Shown here: in pieces, positions 9,772 to 17,043 of the stretch | Layout: every line of letters starts with the position of its first letter | How positions within the stretch are numbered: position 1 is the stretch's first letter | Assembly: GCF_900156175.1 (NCBI RefSeq) | Contig: NZ_FTMV01000015.1 | Coordinates: 133,035-197,034 of the forward strand | DNA from: Janthinobacterium sp. TND4EL3 | GTDB lineage: Bacteria; Pseudomonadota; Gammaproteobacteria; Burkholderiales; Burkholderiaceae_D | Length of the DNA stretch: 64,000 bases | Direction: 5' to 3' | Program-made: the position numbers and the translations under genes | Notes under the pieces: generated by a model | The model's database searches: none | Told to the model about the DNA's origin: nothing | The model's input: only the letters and a program-made list of their open reading frames with translations

Positions 9772-11712
9772 TTGAGTACAGATAACGCCCCGCAGTTCAT
9801 TCCCAAACGCATCACGCCCACGCCGGAGCAGGTCGCCATCCAGACGGCGCAAAAGAAGGTCGTCCTGATCGACGCCAATGCCGGCGCGGCCAAGACGACG
9901 ACCCTGGCCCTGCGCCTGGCCGAAGCCCTGCACCGGGGCCGCGCCCCTGAGCGCATGCTGGCCCTCGTCTTCACGGAAGCGGCGCGCGTGGCCCTGCGCC
10001 AGCGCCTGCTGGAAGTGGGCGTGCCGCTCGGCGTCGTCAAGCGCCTGACCATCGATACCTTCGACGCCTTCGCCGCCAAGGTGCTGTTGCAGCTGGAAAA
10101 CATGCAGGTGGCATCCATGCGCAGCGATGAAGAGCTGCGCCCCGTGGCCTGGGAAGCGCTGGAAGTGGTCTCCGAGAAATACGCTCACCGCTACCCGCTG
10201 GAAATCAACACGACCAACGGCGCCATCGCAGAATTCCTGAAATTGCAATTGCGCACCAAGGCGCGCCTGGATTTCCAGAATCCTGACTTCGAGAGCAACT
10301 CGCTCGATGACAACTTGGAAATGCTGGGCATGTCGCGCACGCATTATCTGTGGCTGCGCGAATACGAAGGCTTGCGCGGCGCCGACACGGGCGACATCCA
10401 GTTCCGCGCCCCGTTCGACGCCACCTACGACCTCGTGCGCATGCTCGACGGCGACGAGCCGCTGCGCCAGCAATTGCCGGCCTTCCAGATCATCGTGGCC
10501 GATGAATTGCATGACCTGAACGAAGCGTCGTTCCGTCTGCTGACGATGCTGATACGCCGCGGCAACGCCTTCTTTTGCGGCGCCGGCGACAAGGATCAAG
10601 TCATTTACACGTGGTCGGGCGCCGACCACCGCTTCCTGCGCCAGCGTTTCGAGCAGGAATTTCCCGCCTTGCAGCGCCTGCCGCTGACGGCATCGTACCG
10701 CTACGGCCCGCAGCTGGCGCAGGCCGTGGGCGTGCTGAAGAACAAGGCCAGCGTGTCGGCCCTGTCGCGCGCCACCCGCATCGACCTGCTGGAATACGAC
10801 CATGCGCAGCCGCAGGCCTGCAGCGCCCAGCTGATCGCCGCGCTCGAACACGCGCATGCGGGCACGACGGCCATCTTGCTGCGCGACCGCGACCAGGCGA
10901 TCCGCGTGGAAACGGCGCTGTTCCAGAGCGGCATCGCGTATGGCCTGGTGGACATGAACAGCTATCTGCTGAGCCTGGAAGTGCTGATGCTGCGCGGCAT
11001 GGTCGCCATCGCCCGCAAGGATTTGCACGCGATCAAGAGCGGCCCGCGCCGCGGCGAGATCCTCGAAGCCCTGGTGGCCTTCGCGGAAATCCCGTTTACG
11101 CGCACGGAGTTACAGCAAGCCAAGGCCGACGTGGCCAACTACCCGGACTTGCTGGAAGGTTTTCTGACCAATCAGCTGGCCAAGTCGGTCAACCAGGACA
11201 AGGCGGCGCTGACCCTGGCCGCCGTCGACTACCTGCGCGCGCTGCCCCCCGATGCCCTGGCGGGCGACGCGCTGCAGCACATCTTTGGCCTGATGCAGCT
11301 GGAACAGACGGCGCGCCGCATCTATGTCGATCCGGCCCAGGCGCGGGTCGTCGCCCGTTCCCTGCATGGCTTCATCGCCGTGTGCCGCGAGGCGGGCGTG
11401 GCGCTGGGCGGCTTTGCCGGCTGGCTGGGCGAGATGGAAGAGGCCGTGACGGTCTCGACCGGCAAGGCCAAACTCGTCATCGCCTGCATCGACCAGATCA
11501 AGGGGCTCGAATACAACCACGTCATCCTGCCTTACCTGGCCGTCGAAGAGTTCCCGCGCAGCAAGACCGATCCGCTGGAAGAAGAGAACCGTTTTTATGT
11601 GGCCGCCACGCGCGCGCGCGACAGGCTCACCTTGCTCACGCCGCAAGACCCCGCCTGGCGTAGCCGCTACATCGCGGCCCTGCAGCTCAAGATTGTTGCG
11701 CACAAGTCATAA
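9772..11712 (+). CDS. UvrD/Rep-family DNA helicase-like protein
   Basis: A 646-residue superfamily 1A helicase. In order: a variant Walker A (ANAGAAKTTTL, with Ala for the usual Gly before Lys), motif Ia (ALVFTEAARVALRQRL), a variant Walker B (VADELHD rather than DEAQD), motif III (GDKDQVIYTWSGAD), motif IV (LTASYRYG), motif V (DQIKGLEYNHVILP) and motif VI (EENRFYVAATRARDRL). The start is a TTG, 6 bases after AGGAA (9762-9766). It follows the EgtB-like gene by 35 bases and may be co-transcribed. It is shorter than UvrD (about 720), and its physiological role is unknown. Confidence 0.85.
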   Translation: MSTDNAPQFIPKRITPTPEQVAIQTAQKKVVLIDANAGAAKTTTLALRLAEALHRGRAPERMLALVFTEAARVALRQRLLEVGVPLGVVKRLTIDTFDAFAAKVLLQLENMQVASMRSDEELRPVAWEALEVVSEKYAHRYPLEINTTNGAIAEFLKLQLRTKARLDFQNPDFESNSLDDNLEMLGMSRTHYLWLREYEGLRGADTGDIQFRAPFDATYDLVRMLDGDEPLRQQLPAFQIIVADELHDLNEASFRLLTMLIRRGNAFFCGAGDKDQVIYTWSGADHRFLRQRFEQEFPALQRLPLTASYRYGPQLAQAVGVLKNKASVSALSRATRIDLLEYDHAQPQACSAQLIAALEHAHAGTTAILLRDRDQAIRVETALFQSGIAYGLVDMNSYLLSLEVLMLRGMVAIARKDLHAIKSGPRRGEILEALVAFAEIPFTRTELQQAKADVANYPDLLEGFLTNQLAKSVNQDKAALTLAAVDYLRALPPDALAGDALQHIFGLMQLEQTARRIYVDPAQARVVARSLHGFIAVCREAGVALGGFAGWLGEMEEAVTVSTGKAKLVIACIDQIKGLEYNHVILPYLAVEEFPRSKTDPLEEENRFYVAATRARDRLTLLTPQDPAWRSRYIAALQLKIVAHKS

Positions 11713-11806
11713 ATCTTTTGCCGCAGGGCCACTTTTTGCGAAAGACGAAAGCGCGCATACTTTGTTGCTGTGATTGATTGCAATCTGAACCAACAAAGGA
11801 GTAATG

Positions 11807-12721
11807 ATGCGAATATTCTTGACCGGCGCGGCGGGTTTCATCGGCAGTTCCATTGCGGCGGGCCTCGTGCGCGCCGGCCACCAGGTGACTGGCCTCGTGC
11901 GCAAGCCCGAGCAGGTGGCCGAGTTGGCCGCCATCGGCGTGCAGGGCATCGTCGGCACCCTGAATGACCGCGAGCTGATCATCGAGCAGGCGAGGGCGGC
12001 GGACGCCGTCATCAATGCGGCCAGCAGCGACCACCGGGGCGCCGTGGAAGCCATTATTGAAGCGCTGGCGGGCACGAACAAAGTGTTTCTGCACACCAGC
12101 GGCTCGTCCATCGTGGGCGACGCGTCGGGCGGCGAGGGCACGGAACAGATTTATTATGAAGACAAGCTGCCGGCGCCGACGGCCGACAAGGCCGCACGGG
12201 TCGCCATCGATGAGCTGGTGCTGGCCAGCGCCGACAAGGGCGTGCGCGCCAGCGTGCTGTGCAACACCCTGATCTACGGACACGGCGCCTTGCCGCGCGA
12301 CAGCGTGCAGTTGCCGCGCCTGCTGAAACAGGCGCGCAAGAGCGGCATCGTGCGCCACGTGGGGCCGGGCCGCAATATCTGGTCCAACGTGCACATCGGC
12401 GACGTCGTCAGCCTGTATCTGCTGGCGCTGGAAAAGTCGCCGGCCGGCACGTTTTACTTTGTCGAGTCGGGCGAAGCGGCTTTCCGCGACATGACGGCCG
12501 CCATCGCCCAGGCACTCGACCTGGGCCCCGCGCAGGACTGGCCGCTGCCCGAGGCGATCGCCGAATGGGGCTACGAGATGGCGTCGTACGGCCTCGGCTC
12601 CAACAGCCGCGTGCGCGGCGAACGGGCCAGAACACTGCTGGGCTGGCAGCCGCAGGGACCGTCCGTGCTGGCATGGATCAAGCATGACATGTTGCAGCCG
12701 CCGCACGCCACGGCTGTTTGA
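11807..12721 (+). CDS. NAD-dependent epimerase/dehydratase family protein
   Basis: The 304-residue extended SDR-like protein opens with a Rossmann motif (MRIFLTGAAGFIGSSIAAGL). The usual YxxxK catalytic pair is not evident, so it may be an atypical member or a non-catalytic NAD(P)-binding protein. Two in-frame ATGs exist at 11804 and 11807. The second is chosen because AAAGGAG (11795-11801) is then 5 bases away instead of 2. Substrate unknown. Confidence 0.8.
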   Translation: MRIFLTGAAGFIGSSIAAGLVRAGHQVTGLVRKPEQVAELAAIGVQGIVGTLNDRELIIEQARAADAVINAASSDHRGAVEAIIEALAGTNKVFLHTSGSSIVGDASGGEGTEQIYYEDKLPAPTADKAARVAIDELVLASADKGVRASVLCNTLIYGHGALPRDSVQLPRLLKQARKSGIVRHVGPGRNIWSNVHIGDVVSLYLLALEKSPAGTFYFVESGEAAFRDMTAAIAQALDLGPAQDWPLPEAIAEWGYEMASYGLGSNSRVRGERARTLLGWQPQGPSVLAWIKHDMLQPPHATAV

Positions 12722-13105
12722 TGCAGCTCAGCAAAACCGCATCTGTGTGCGCTAGCGAACGGTGCTTTTGCCCGATCAGGAGTATGATGACTTTGCTTGG
12801 TTGAGACGCACTGCCGTGAAGTTGGCGGCATGTTCGATCTTCCAGCAGGTCAGCCGGTCGCCTCAAGGATCGGCACCAGATTTCTGCCCGCGCTGGCGCC
12901 CTGCGCCACGCGGCTGTGCACTGCCACTCCAGGTCGCGGTGTGTACTGCGAACCCCTTCAAGGCCGGCCTAGCCGGTCTTTTTTTTTGCCTGCCGTTCCC
13001 TCCGCTGCGCCATTCACCGCTGCCTGTCCGCCGTTGGCCGAAGCGCTGTTTGCGCGCGGCCGAAATCCGCGTATCTTTACGATCAATCAACTTCAAGGGG
13101 CGACC
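12722..13105 (+). other. 384-base gap between epimerase and LiaF-like operon
   Basis: No convincing protein is seen. A 6-codon reading frame with a good ribosome-binding site (AGGAGT, then ATGATGACTTTGCTTGGTTGA at 12784-12804, a leader-peptide-sized ORF) lies near the start, and a strong terminator follows at 12961-12987. A short transcript between the two is conceivable but unsupported by a recognisable promoter. Confidence 0.4.
12961..12987 (+). terminator. rho-independent terminator
   Basis: AGGCCGGC and GCCGGTCT form an 8-bp stem (one G-T pair) with loop CTA, followed by eight T residues. It lies about 240 bases after the epimerase stop and isolates the next operon. Confidence 0.85.
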
Positions 13106-13489
13106 GTGAAACCTGAACCAGCGTACTACCGCCGTACCCAGCTGCTGTGTGGCGTGCTGCTGATCGCCATCGGCGCCGTCATCCTGCTGGACCGGCTCGA
13201 TGTGATCTACCTCCACGATTACTATGCGCTATGGCATTATTGGCCGGTGATCATGGTGTTCTTTGGCCTGAACAAACTGCTCGCGCCCGTGTCCGCCAAG
13301 CAAGTGCTGAGCGGGCTGTGGCTGATCTTTTTTGCCGCCTGGTGGTATGTGTCATATGAGGAGCTATGGAATTTGAATTTCTACAACAGCTGGCCGGCCC
13401 TGCTGATCGCCTGGGGCGTGGGCCTCGTGCTCGAACCGCTGCTGAACAAACATTTTATTGCCTACCGGGAGTCCGAGCATGAAAAATAG
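13106..13489 (+). CDS. small LiaF-type transmembrane protein
   Basis: A 127-residue membrane protein with four hydrophobic segments (LLCGVLLIAIGAVILLDRL; HYWPVIMVFFGLNKLL; VLSGLWLIFFAAWWYV; SWPALLIAWGVGLVLEPLL). It resembles the LiaF transmembrane domain (DUF5668) without the C-terminal LiaF domain. The start is a GTG, 5 bases after AGGGG; the frame is open upstream, but that sequence does not look like protein and crosses a terminator. It overlaps the next gene by 11 bases and heads a four-gene operon with a LytS/LytTR pair. Confidence 0.8.
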   Translation: MKPEPAYYRRTQLLCGVLLIAIGAVILLDRLDVIYLHDYYALWHYWPVIMVFFGLNKLLAPVSAKQVLSGLWLIFFAAWWYVSYEELWNLNFYNSWPALLIAWGVGLVLEPLLNKHFIAYRESEHEK

Positions 13490-14294
13490 ACCGCCGCTGC
13501 ACTCGCCATCGCAGATCGTGCTGGGCGTGATCGTCATCGGCCTGGGGCTGCTGTTCCTGCTCGATAACCTGGGCTTCATCAATGTGCGCTATACCTTCCG
13601 CTTCTGGCCCACCATCCTCATCATTTTCGGCTTGCTGAAGATATCGCAAAGCCATAACCGCTCCGGCTACATACTCGGCGGCGTGATGGTCTTGCTGGGC
13701 CTGAGCTGGACCCTGAAAGCCATGGGCTTGTTTTATATCAACTGGAGCATGCTGTGGCCGCTGCTCATCATCGCCGCCGGCGTGGCCGTGGTATCGAAAT
13801 CCCTGCCCGGCGCGCAGCAGCGGCAGCGCCGCCGGCATTTTGCCGCGCCACCGGACGCCAGCGCTGCACCCGACGCCTTCGGCCAGCCCAGGAATGGTGC
13901 CGTATCGCTCGACAAGGAACGCGCCGATGCTACTGCAGCGCCCGGCGCCAGCGCCCAGGCGGACGATGACAGCATCATCGAAGTGACGGCCATTCTCGGC
14001 GGCTACGTGCGGCGCGTGTCGTCGCAGCGCTTCAGGGGCGGCGACATCAACGTCATCATGGCCGGCTGCGAAATCGACTTGCGCCAGGCGTCGATCGAAG
14101 GCGAAGCCGTGCTCAACATATTTGCCCTGTGCGGCGGCGTCACCATCAAGATTCCGCCCGACTGGAGCGTCGTGCTGCAGGGCACGCCGATACTTGGCGG
14201 TTTCGAGGAAAAGACCATCGTGCCGCCGAACCAGGACAAGCGCTTGTACGTGACGGGCTACGCCATCATGGGCGGCCTGGAAATCCGCAACTAG
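13479..14294 (+). CDS. LiaF-like membrane protein with C-terminal LiaF domain
   Basis: The 271 residues have an N-terminal four-helix LiaF-type membrane domain (QIVLGVIVIGLGLLFLLDNL to LLIIAAGVAVV). An Ala/Arg-rich linker follows, then a C-terminal beta-rich domain (about 165-271, IIEVTAILGGYVRRVSSQRF to GYAIMGGLEIRN) like the LiaF/DUF2154 domain. In Firmicutes LiaF inhibits the LiaS envelope-stress kinase. Here the kinase two genes on is of the LytS type, so the membrane-sensing role is inferred. The ATG at 13479 follows GGGAG by 7 bases and overlaps the preceding gene. Confidence 0.85.
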   Translation: MKNRPPLHSPSQIVLGVIVIGLGLLFLLDNLGFINVRYTFRFWPTILIIFGLLKISQSHNRSGYILGGVMVLLGLSWTLKAMGLFYINWSMLWPLLIIAAGVAVVSKSLPGAQQRQRRRHFAAPPDASAAPDAFGQPRNGAVSLDKERADATAAPGASAQADDDSIIEVTAILGGYVRRVSSQRFRGGDINVIMAGCEIDLRQASIEGEAVLNIFALCGGVTIKIPPDWSVVLQGTPILGGFEEKTIVPPNQDKRLYVTGYAIMGGLEIRN

Positions 14295-14300
14295 GCGCGC

Positions 14301-15377
14301 ATGTCGGGACCCTTGTCGAAGCGGCGCGGCGCCGTGGTGGTGTTCCTGGTCTGCATCGCGCTGGGCCTGGCCCTGGCCTTCATCCTGGCCAGGGTGGCGC
14401 ACGCGCCCTGGCTCAATGCCGTCCTGCTGGTGGTGCCCGCCACGCTCGTGTATGCGATCGGCTCGGGTTTTTCCGCGTTTTACCTGTGCCGCGCCTACCC
14501 CTTGCACGCCCGCCATCCGCTGGCCATCGCCGGCGTGGTGGGCGTGGCGGCCCTGTTCGCGGGCTTGCTGTGGGCGACCCTGCTGCAATTTCTGAACAGC
14601 GTCAGCCTGTTGCCGGAAGTGCGCTGGCTGGGCGTGAACCTGACGCAATCGCTGCTGGCCCTGTTCTTCGGCCTGGGCGCGCTGCTGTATTGCCTGGCTG
14701 CCGCCGTCCATTATCTGCTGCTCGAATTCGTGCGCGCCAGGATGGCCGAGCAGCGGGGCCTGGAAGCGCAGCTGACGGCGCAGGACGCGCAATTGCGCAT
14801 GCTGCGCACGCAGATCGACCCGCATTTCCTGTTCAACAGCCTGAACTCCATCAGCGCCCTGACGTCTATCGATGCGGCGGGCGCGCGCCAGATGACGGTG
14901 CAACTGGCCAGTTTCTTTCGCCAGAGCCTGAGCCTGGAAGCGCACAAGCACATTAGCGTGGAGCAGGAACTGGTGCTGATCCGCCACTTTCTTGCTATCG
15001 AACAAGTGCGTTTCGGCGCGCGCCTGCAAGTGGCGGAAAGCATCGACGCCAGCGCGCTGACCTGTTTGCTGCCGCCCATGCTGATACAGCCGCTGGTGGA
15101 AAACGCCGTCAAGCACGGCATTTGCAATTTGACGGACGGCGGGCTGATCGAGATCAAGGCCCGGCGCGCGGGCAGCTTGCTGCAGATCGCCGTGCGCAAC
15201 ACCGTTGATGCGGATCAAACGGCATCGCGTGGCACGGGCGTGGGGCTGGAGAACGTGCGCCAGCGCCTGGCCGGCGCCTATGGCCACGAGGCCAGCGTGC
15301 ACTGGGGCCGGCGCGACGGCCAGTTCGAAGTGATGATTTCCATGCCGGCGCAGACCGGCGACACGGAGGAAGCATGA
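14301..15377 (+). CDS. LytS/AlgZ-type sensor histidine kinase
   Basis: The 358 residues contain four or five N-terminal membrane segments (about 10-140), a short coiled coil, and a His_kinase domain with His175 in QIDPHFLFNSLNSI. The ATPase domain has the N box LVENAVKHGI and the G box GTGVGLENVRQRL. It signals to the LytTR regulator whose ATG overlaps its stop (ATGA). Gene order suggests that the two LiaF-like proteins modulate its activity. Confidence 0.92.
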   Translation: MSGPLSKRRGAVVVFLVCIALGLALAFILARVAHAPWLNAVLLVVPATLVYAIGSGFSAFYLCRAYPLHARHPLAIAGVVGVAALFAGLLWATLLQFLNSVSLLPEVRWLGVNLTQSLLALFFGLGALLYCLAAAVHYLLLEFVRARMAEQRGLEAQLTAQDAQLRMLRTQIDPHFLFNSLNSISALTSIDAAGARQMTVQLASFFRQSLSLEAHKHISVEQELVLIRHFLAIEQVRFGARLQVAESIDASALTCLLPPMLIQPLVENAVKHGICNLTDGGLIEIKARRAGSLLQIAVRNTVDADQTASRGTGVGLENVRQRLAGAYGHEASVHWGRRDGQFEVMISMPAQTGDTEEA

Positions 15378-16117
15378 TGCAGGCAAGAATGCGGGTGGCC
15401 ATCGTCGACGATGAATTGCTGGCGCGCAGCGTGCTGCGCGAATACCTGGCGCGCCACGACGATATCGACATCGTGGCCGAGTGCGCCAACGGCTTCGACG
15501 CCGTCAAGGCCATCGCGGAACTGGAACCGGAACTGGTGTTCCTCGACATCCAGATGCCGCGCCTGGACGGCTTCGAAGTGGCCGAGCTGATCGGCGCGAA
15601 GACAAGGTTGATCTTTGTCACGGCCTATGACCAGTACGCCTTGAAAGCGTTCGAATGCCATGCCCTCGATTATCTGCTCAAGCCGTTCAGCGAACAGCGC
15701 TTCGAGCAGGCGCTGGCCCATGCGCGCGCCCACCGCAGCACGCCCGACACTGTGCAAGCGCTGGCGCGCGAGGCGGCCACGCGCGCCGCGCCCCTGGACC
15801 GCGTGCTGATCCGCGACGGCGCCAAGGTCCACGTGATCGCCAGCGCCCGGATCGATTACATCGAGGCGCAGGACGATTACATCAGCATCCGTTCCGAGGG
15901 CAAGTCCTACCTGAAAAGCCAGACCTTGGCGGAGCTGGAAACCCAGCTCGACCCCGCCAAGTTCCTGCGCGTGCACCGCTCCTACCTGCTCAATATCGAC
16001 GGTATCCGCCGCATCGAGGCGGCCACCAAGGACAGCCACGTGGCCATCTTGCGCGACGAGACGAGGATACCGGTGAGCAAGGCGGGCTACCAGAAACTCA
16101 GATTATTGGTGGGCTAG
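15374..16117 (+). CDS. LytTR-family response regulator
   Basis: The 247 residues comprise a receiver domain (IVDDE, phospho-acceptor Asp58 in FLDIQMP, Lys in LLKPF) and a C-terminal LytTR DNA-binding domain (about 140-245, with DYIEAQDDYISI and FLRVHRSYLLNID). An ATG one codon later is equally possible. Its targets are unknown; LytTR operators are usually paired direct repeats, and none was confidently found upstream of 13106. Confidence 0.93.
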   Translation: MMQARMRVAIVDDELLARSVLREYLARHDDIDIVAECANGFDAVKAIAELEPELVFLDIQMPRLDGFEVAELIGAKTRLIFVTAYDQYALKAFECHALDYLLKPFSEQRFEQALAHARAHRSTPDTVQALAREAATRAAPLDRVLIRDGAKVHVIASARIDYIEAQDDYISIRSEGKSYLKSQTLAELETQLDPAKFLRVHRSYLLNIDGIRRIEAATKDSHVAILRDETRIPVSKAGYQKLRLLVG

Positions 16118-16136
16118 CATTTTCTGTGGCGTAGAT

Positions 16137-16152
16137 GCATAATCATCTATGC
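16137..16152. promoter_or_regulatory. inverted repeat, likely toxin-antitoxin operator
   Basis: GCATA-ATCATC-TATGC is a perfect 5-bp inverted repeat 24 bases before the toxin start. A second inverted repeat, ATCATC-AGGA-GATGAT, follows and embraces the ribosome-binding site. Autorepression by the XRE antitoxin is inferred. Confidence 0.5.
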
Positions 16153-16175
16153 GTGATATCATCAGGAGATGATAA

Positions 16176-16577
16176 TTGAATGCACCGAAGATTTGGCCGG
16201 TCACGTTTCACGATGACTTCGATGCGGAATTCGATGCTCTGCCGATAGATGTCCAGGATGAATTGCTGGCGAGTGCCGATGCGCTGTCGAAGCTGGGTCC
16301 GGCTGCCGGGCGTCCTCATGTCGGGACGTTGAAGAATCCTAAACACCCGAACATGAAAGAGCTGCGTTTCAAGGGCAATAACGGGGCAGAGGTGTGGCGT
16401 GCGGTCTTTGCTTTCGATACCCGGCGAGAGGCGGTGATTCTGGTTGCGGCAGCCAAGCAGGGTGTCGACGAGGACAGGTTTTACAGGGATTTGTTGTTCA
16501 AGGCAAATGCGCGCTACGAGCAACACCTCAAAAACCTGACCACGGCGAAAGCAAGGCAGGGCAAAGGCAGGAGATGA
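16176..16577 (+). CDS. RelE/HigB-type toxin (Gp49-like family)
   Basis: A 133-residue toxin-like protein. The segment FDAEFDALPIDVQDELLASADALSKLGP, then VGTLKNPKHPNMKELRFKGNNGAEVWRAVFAFDTRREAVILVAAAK, matches the phage Gp49-like/HigB group of ribosome-dependent mRNA endonucleases. The start is a TTG, 7 bases after AGGAG; no ATG is available in this frame. Toxin precedes antitoxin, as in higBA. The C-terminal tail (TTAKARQGKGRR) is basic. Confidence 0.85.
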   Translation: MNAPKIWPVTFHDDFDAEFDALPIDVQDELLASADALSKLGPAAGRPHVGTLKNPKHPNMKELRFKGNNGAEVWRAVFAFDTRREAVILVAAAKQGVDEDRFYRDLLFKANARYEQHLKNLTTAKARQGKGRR

Positions 16578-16598
16578 CTTTAGGAACAGGAGCTTGCC

Positions 16599-17027
16599 AT
16601 GGGAAGAAATCTGAACGACGTGATCCACAGTTTGCCGGCCGAGCGTCAGGCAAAAATTGCGGCTCTGTCCCAGGAAAAAATGCAGGAAATGATAGCGCAT
16701 GCCGCCACGCTGACGGATTTCCGCAAGGCCGTGGGCAAGACCCAGGCGGAGGTTGCCAGGGAACTCGGGATTCAACAGCATGCCGTTTCCCAGCTGGAAA
16801 AGCGTACCGATACCTATGTCTCGACCTTGCGCCGCTTTCTGCAATCGCTGGGCATGACATTGGAATTGTCGGTCGTCGCGCAAAACGGCGTTCGTATCGA
16901 ACTGCACAATTTTCTGCGTAGCCAGGAAGTTGATGCCGATGTCCATGACAGTGCGCTTGCTGCGTCTGCGACGCCCCCAGGAAAACGGAAGGCCAGTGTG
17001 CCGCGCAAGCGGGCTGGCAACACCTGA
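16599..17027 (+). CDS. XRE-family antitoxin (HigA-like)
   Basis: The 142 residues contain a helix-turn-helix domain (about 40-95: DFRKAVGKTQAEVARELGIQQHAVSQLEKR). A basic, disordered tail (GKRKASVPRKRAGNT) follows. It is 21 bases after the toxin and should both neutralise it and repress the operon. The N-terminal 40 residues preceding the HTH (LPAERQAKIAALSQEKMQEM) are typical of this subgroup. Confidence 0.88.
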   Translation: MGRNLNDVIHSLPAERQAKIAALSQEKMQEMIAHAATLTDFRKAVGKTQAEVARELGIQQHAVSQLEKRTDTYVSTLRRFLQSLGMTLELSVVAQNGVRIELHNFLRSQEVDADVHDSALAASATPPGKRKASVPRKRAGNT

Positions 17028-17043
17028 AGAGATTAACCGCGTG

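Noticed and set aside
12784..12804. Leader peptide MMTLLG controlling downstream genes
   Set aside because: It has a good ribosome-binding site, but a strong terminator and 300 bases separate it from the next gene and there is no attenuator-like codon run.
13455..15386. 643-codon minus-strand open frame opposite the LiaF-like and LytS genes
   Set aside because: It spans two real genes with strong domain evidence on the plus strand and has low-complexity composition.
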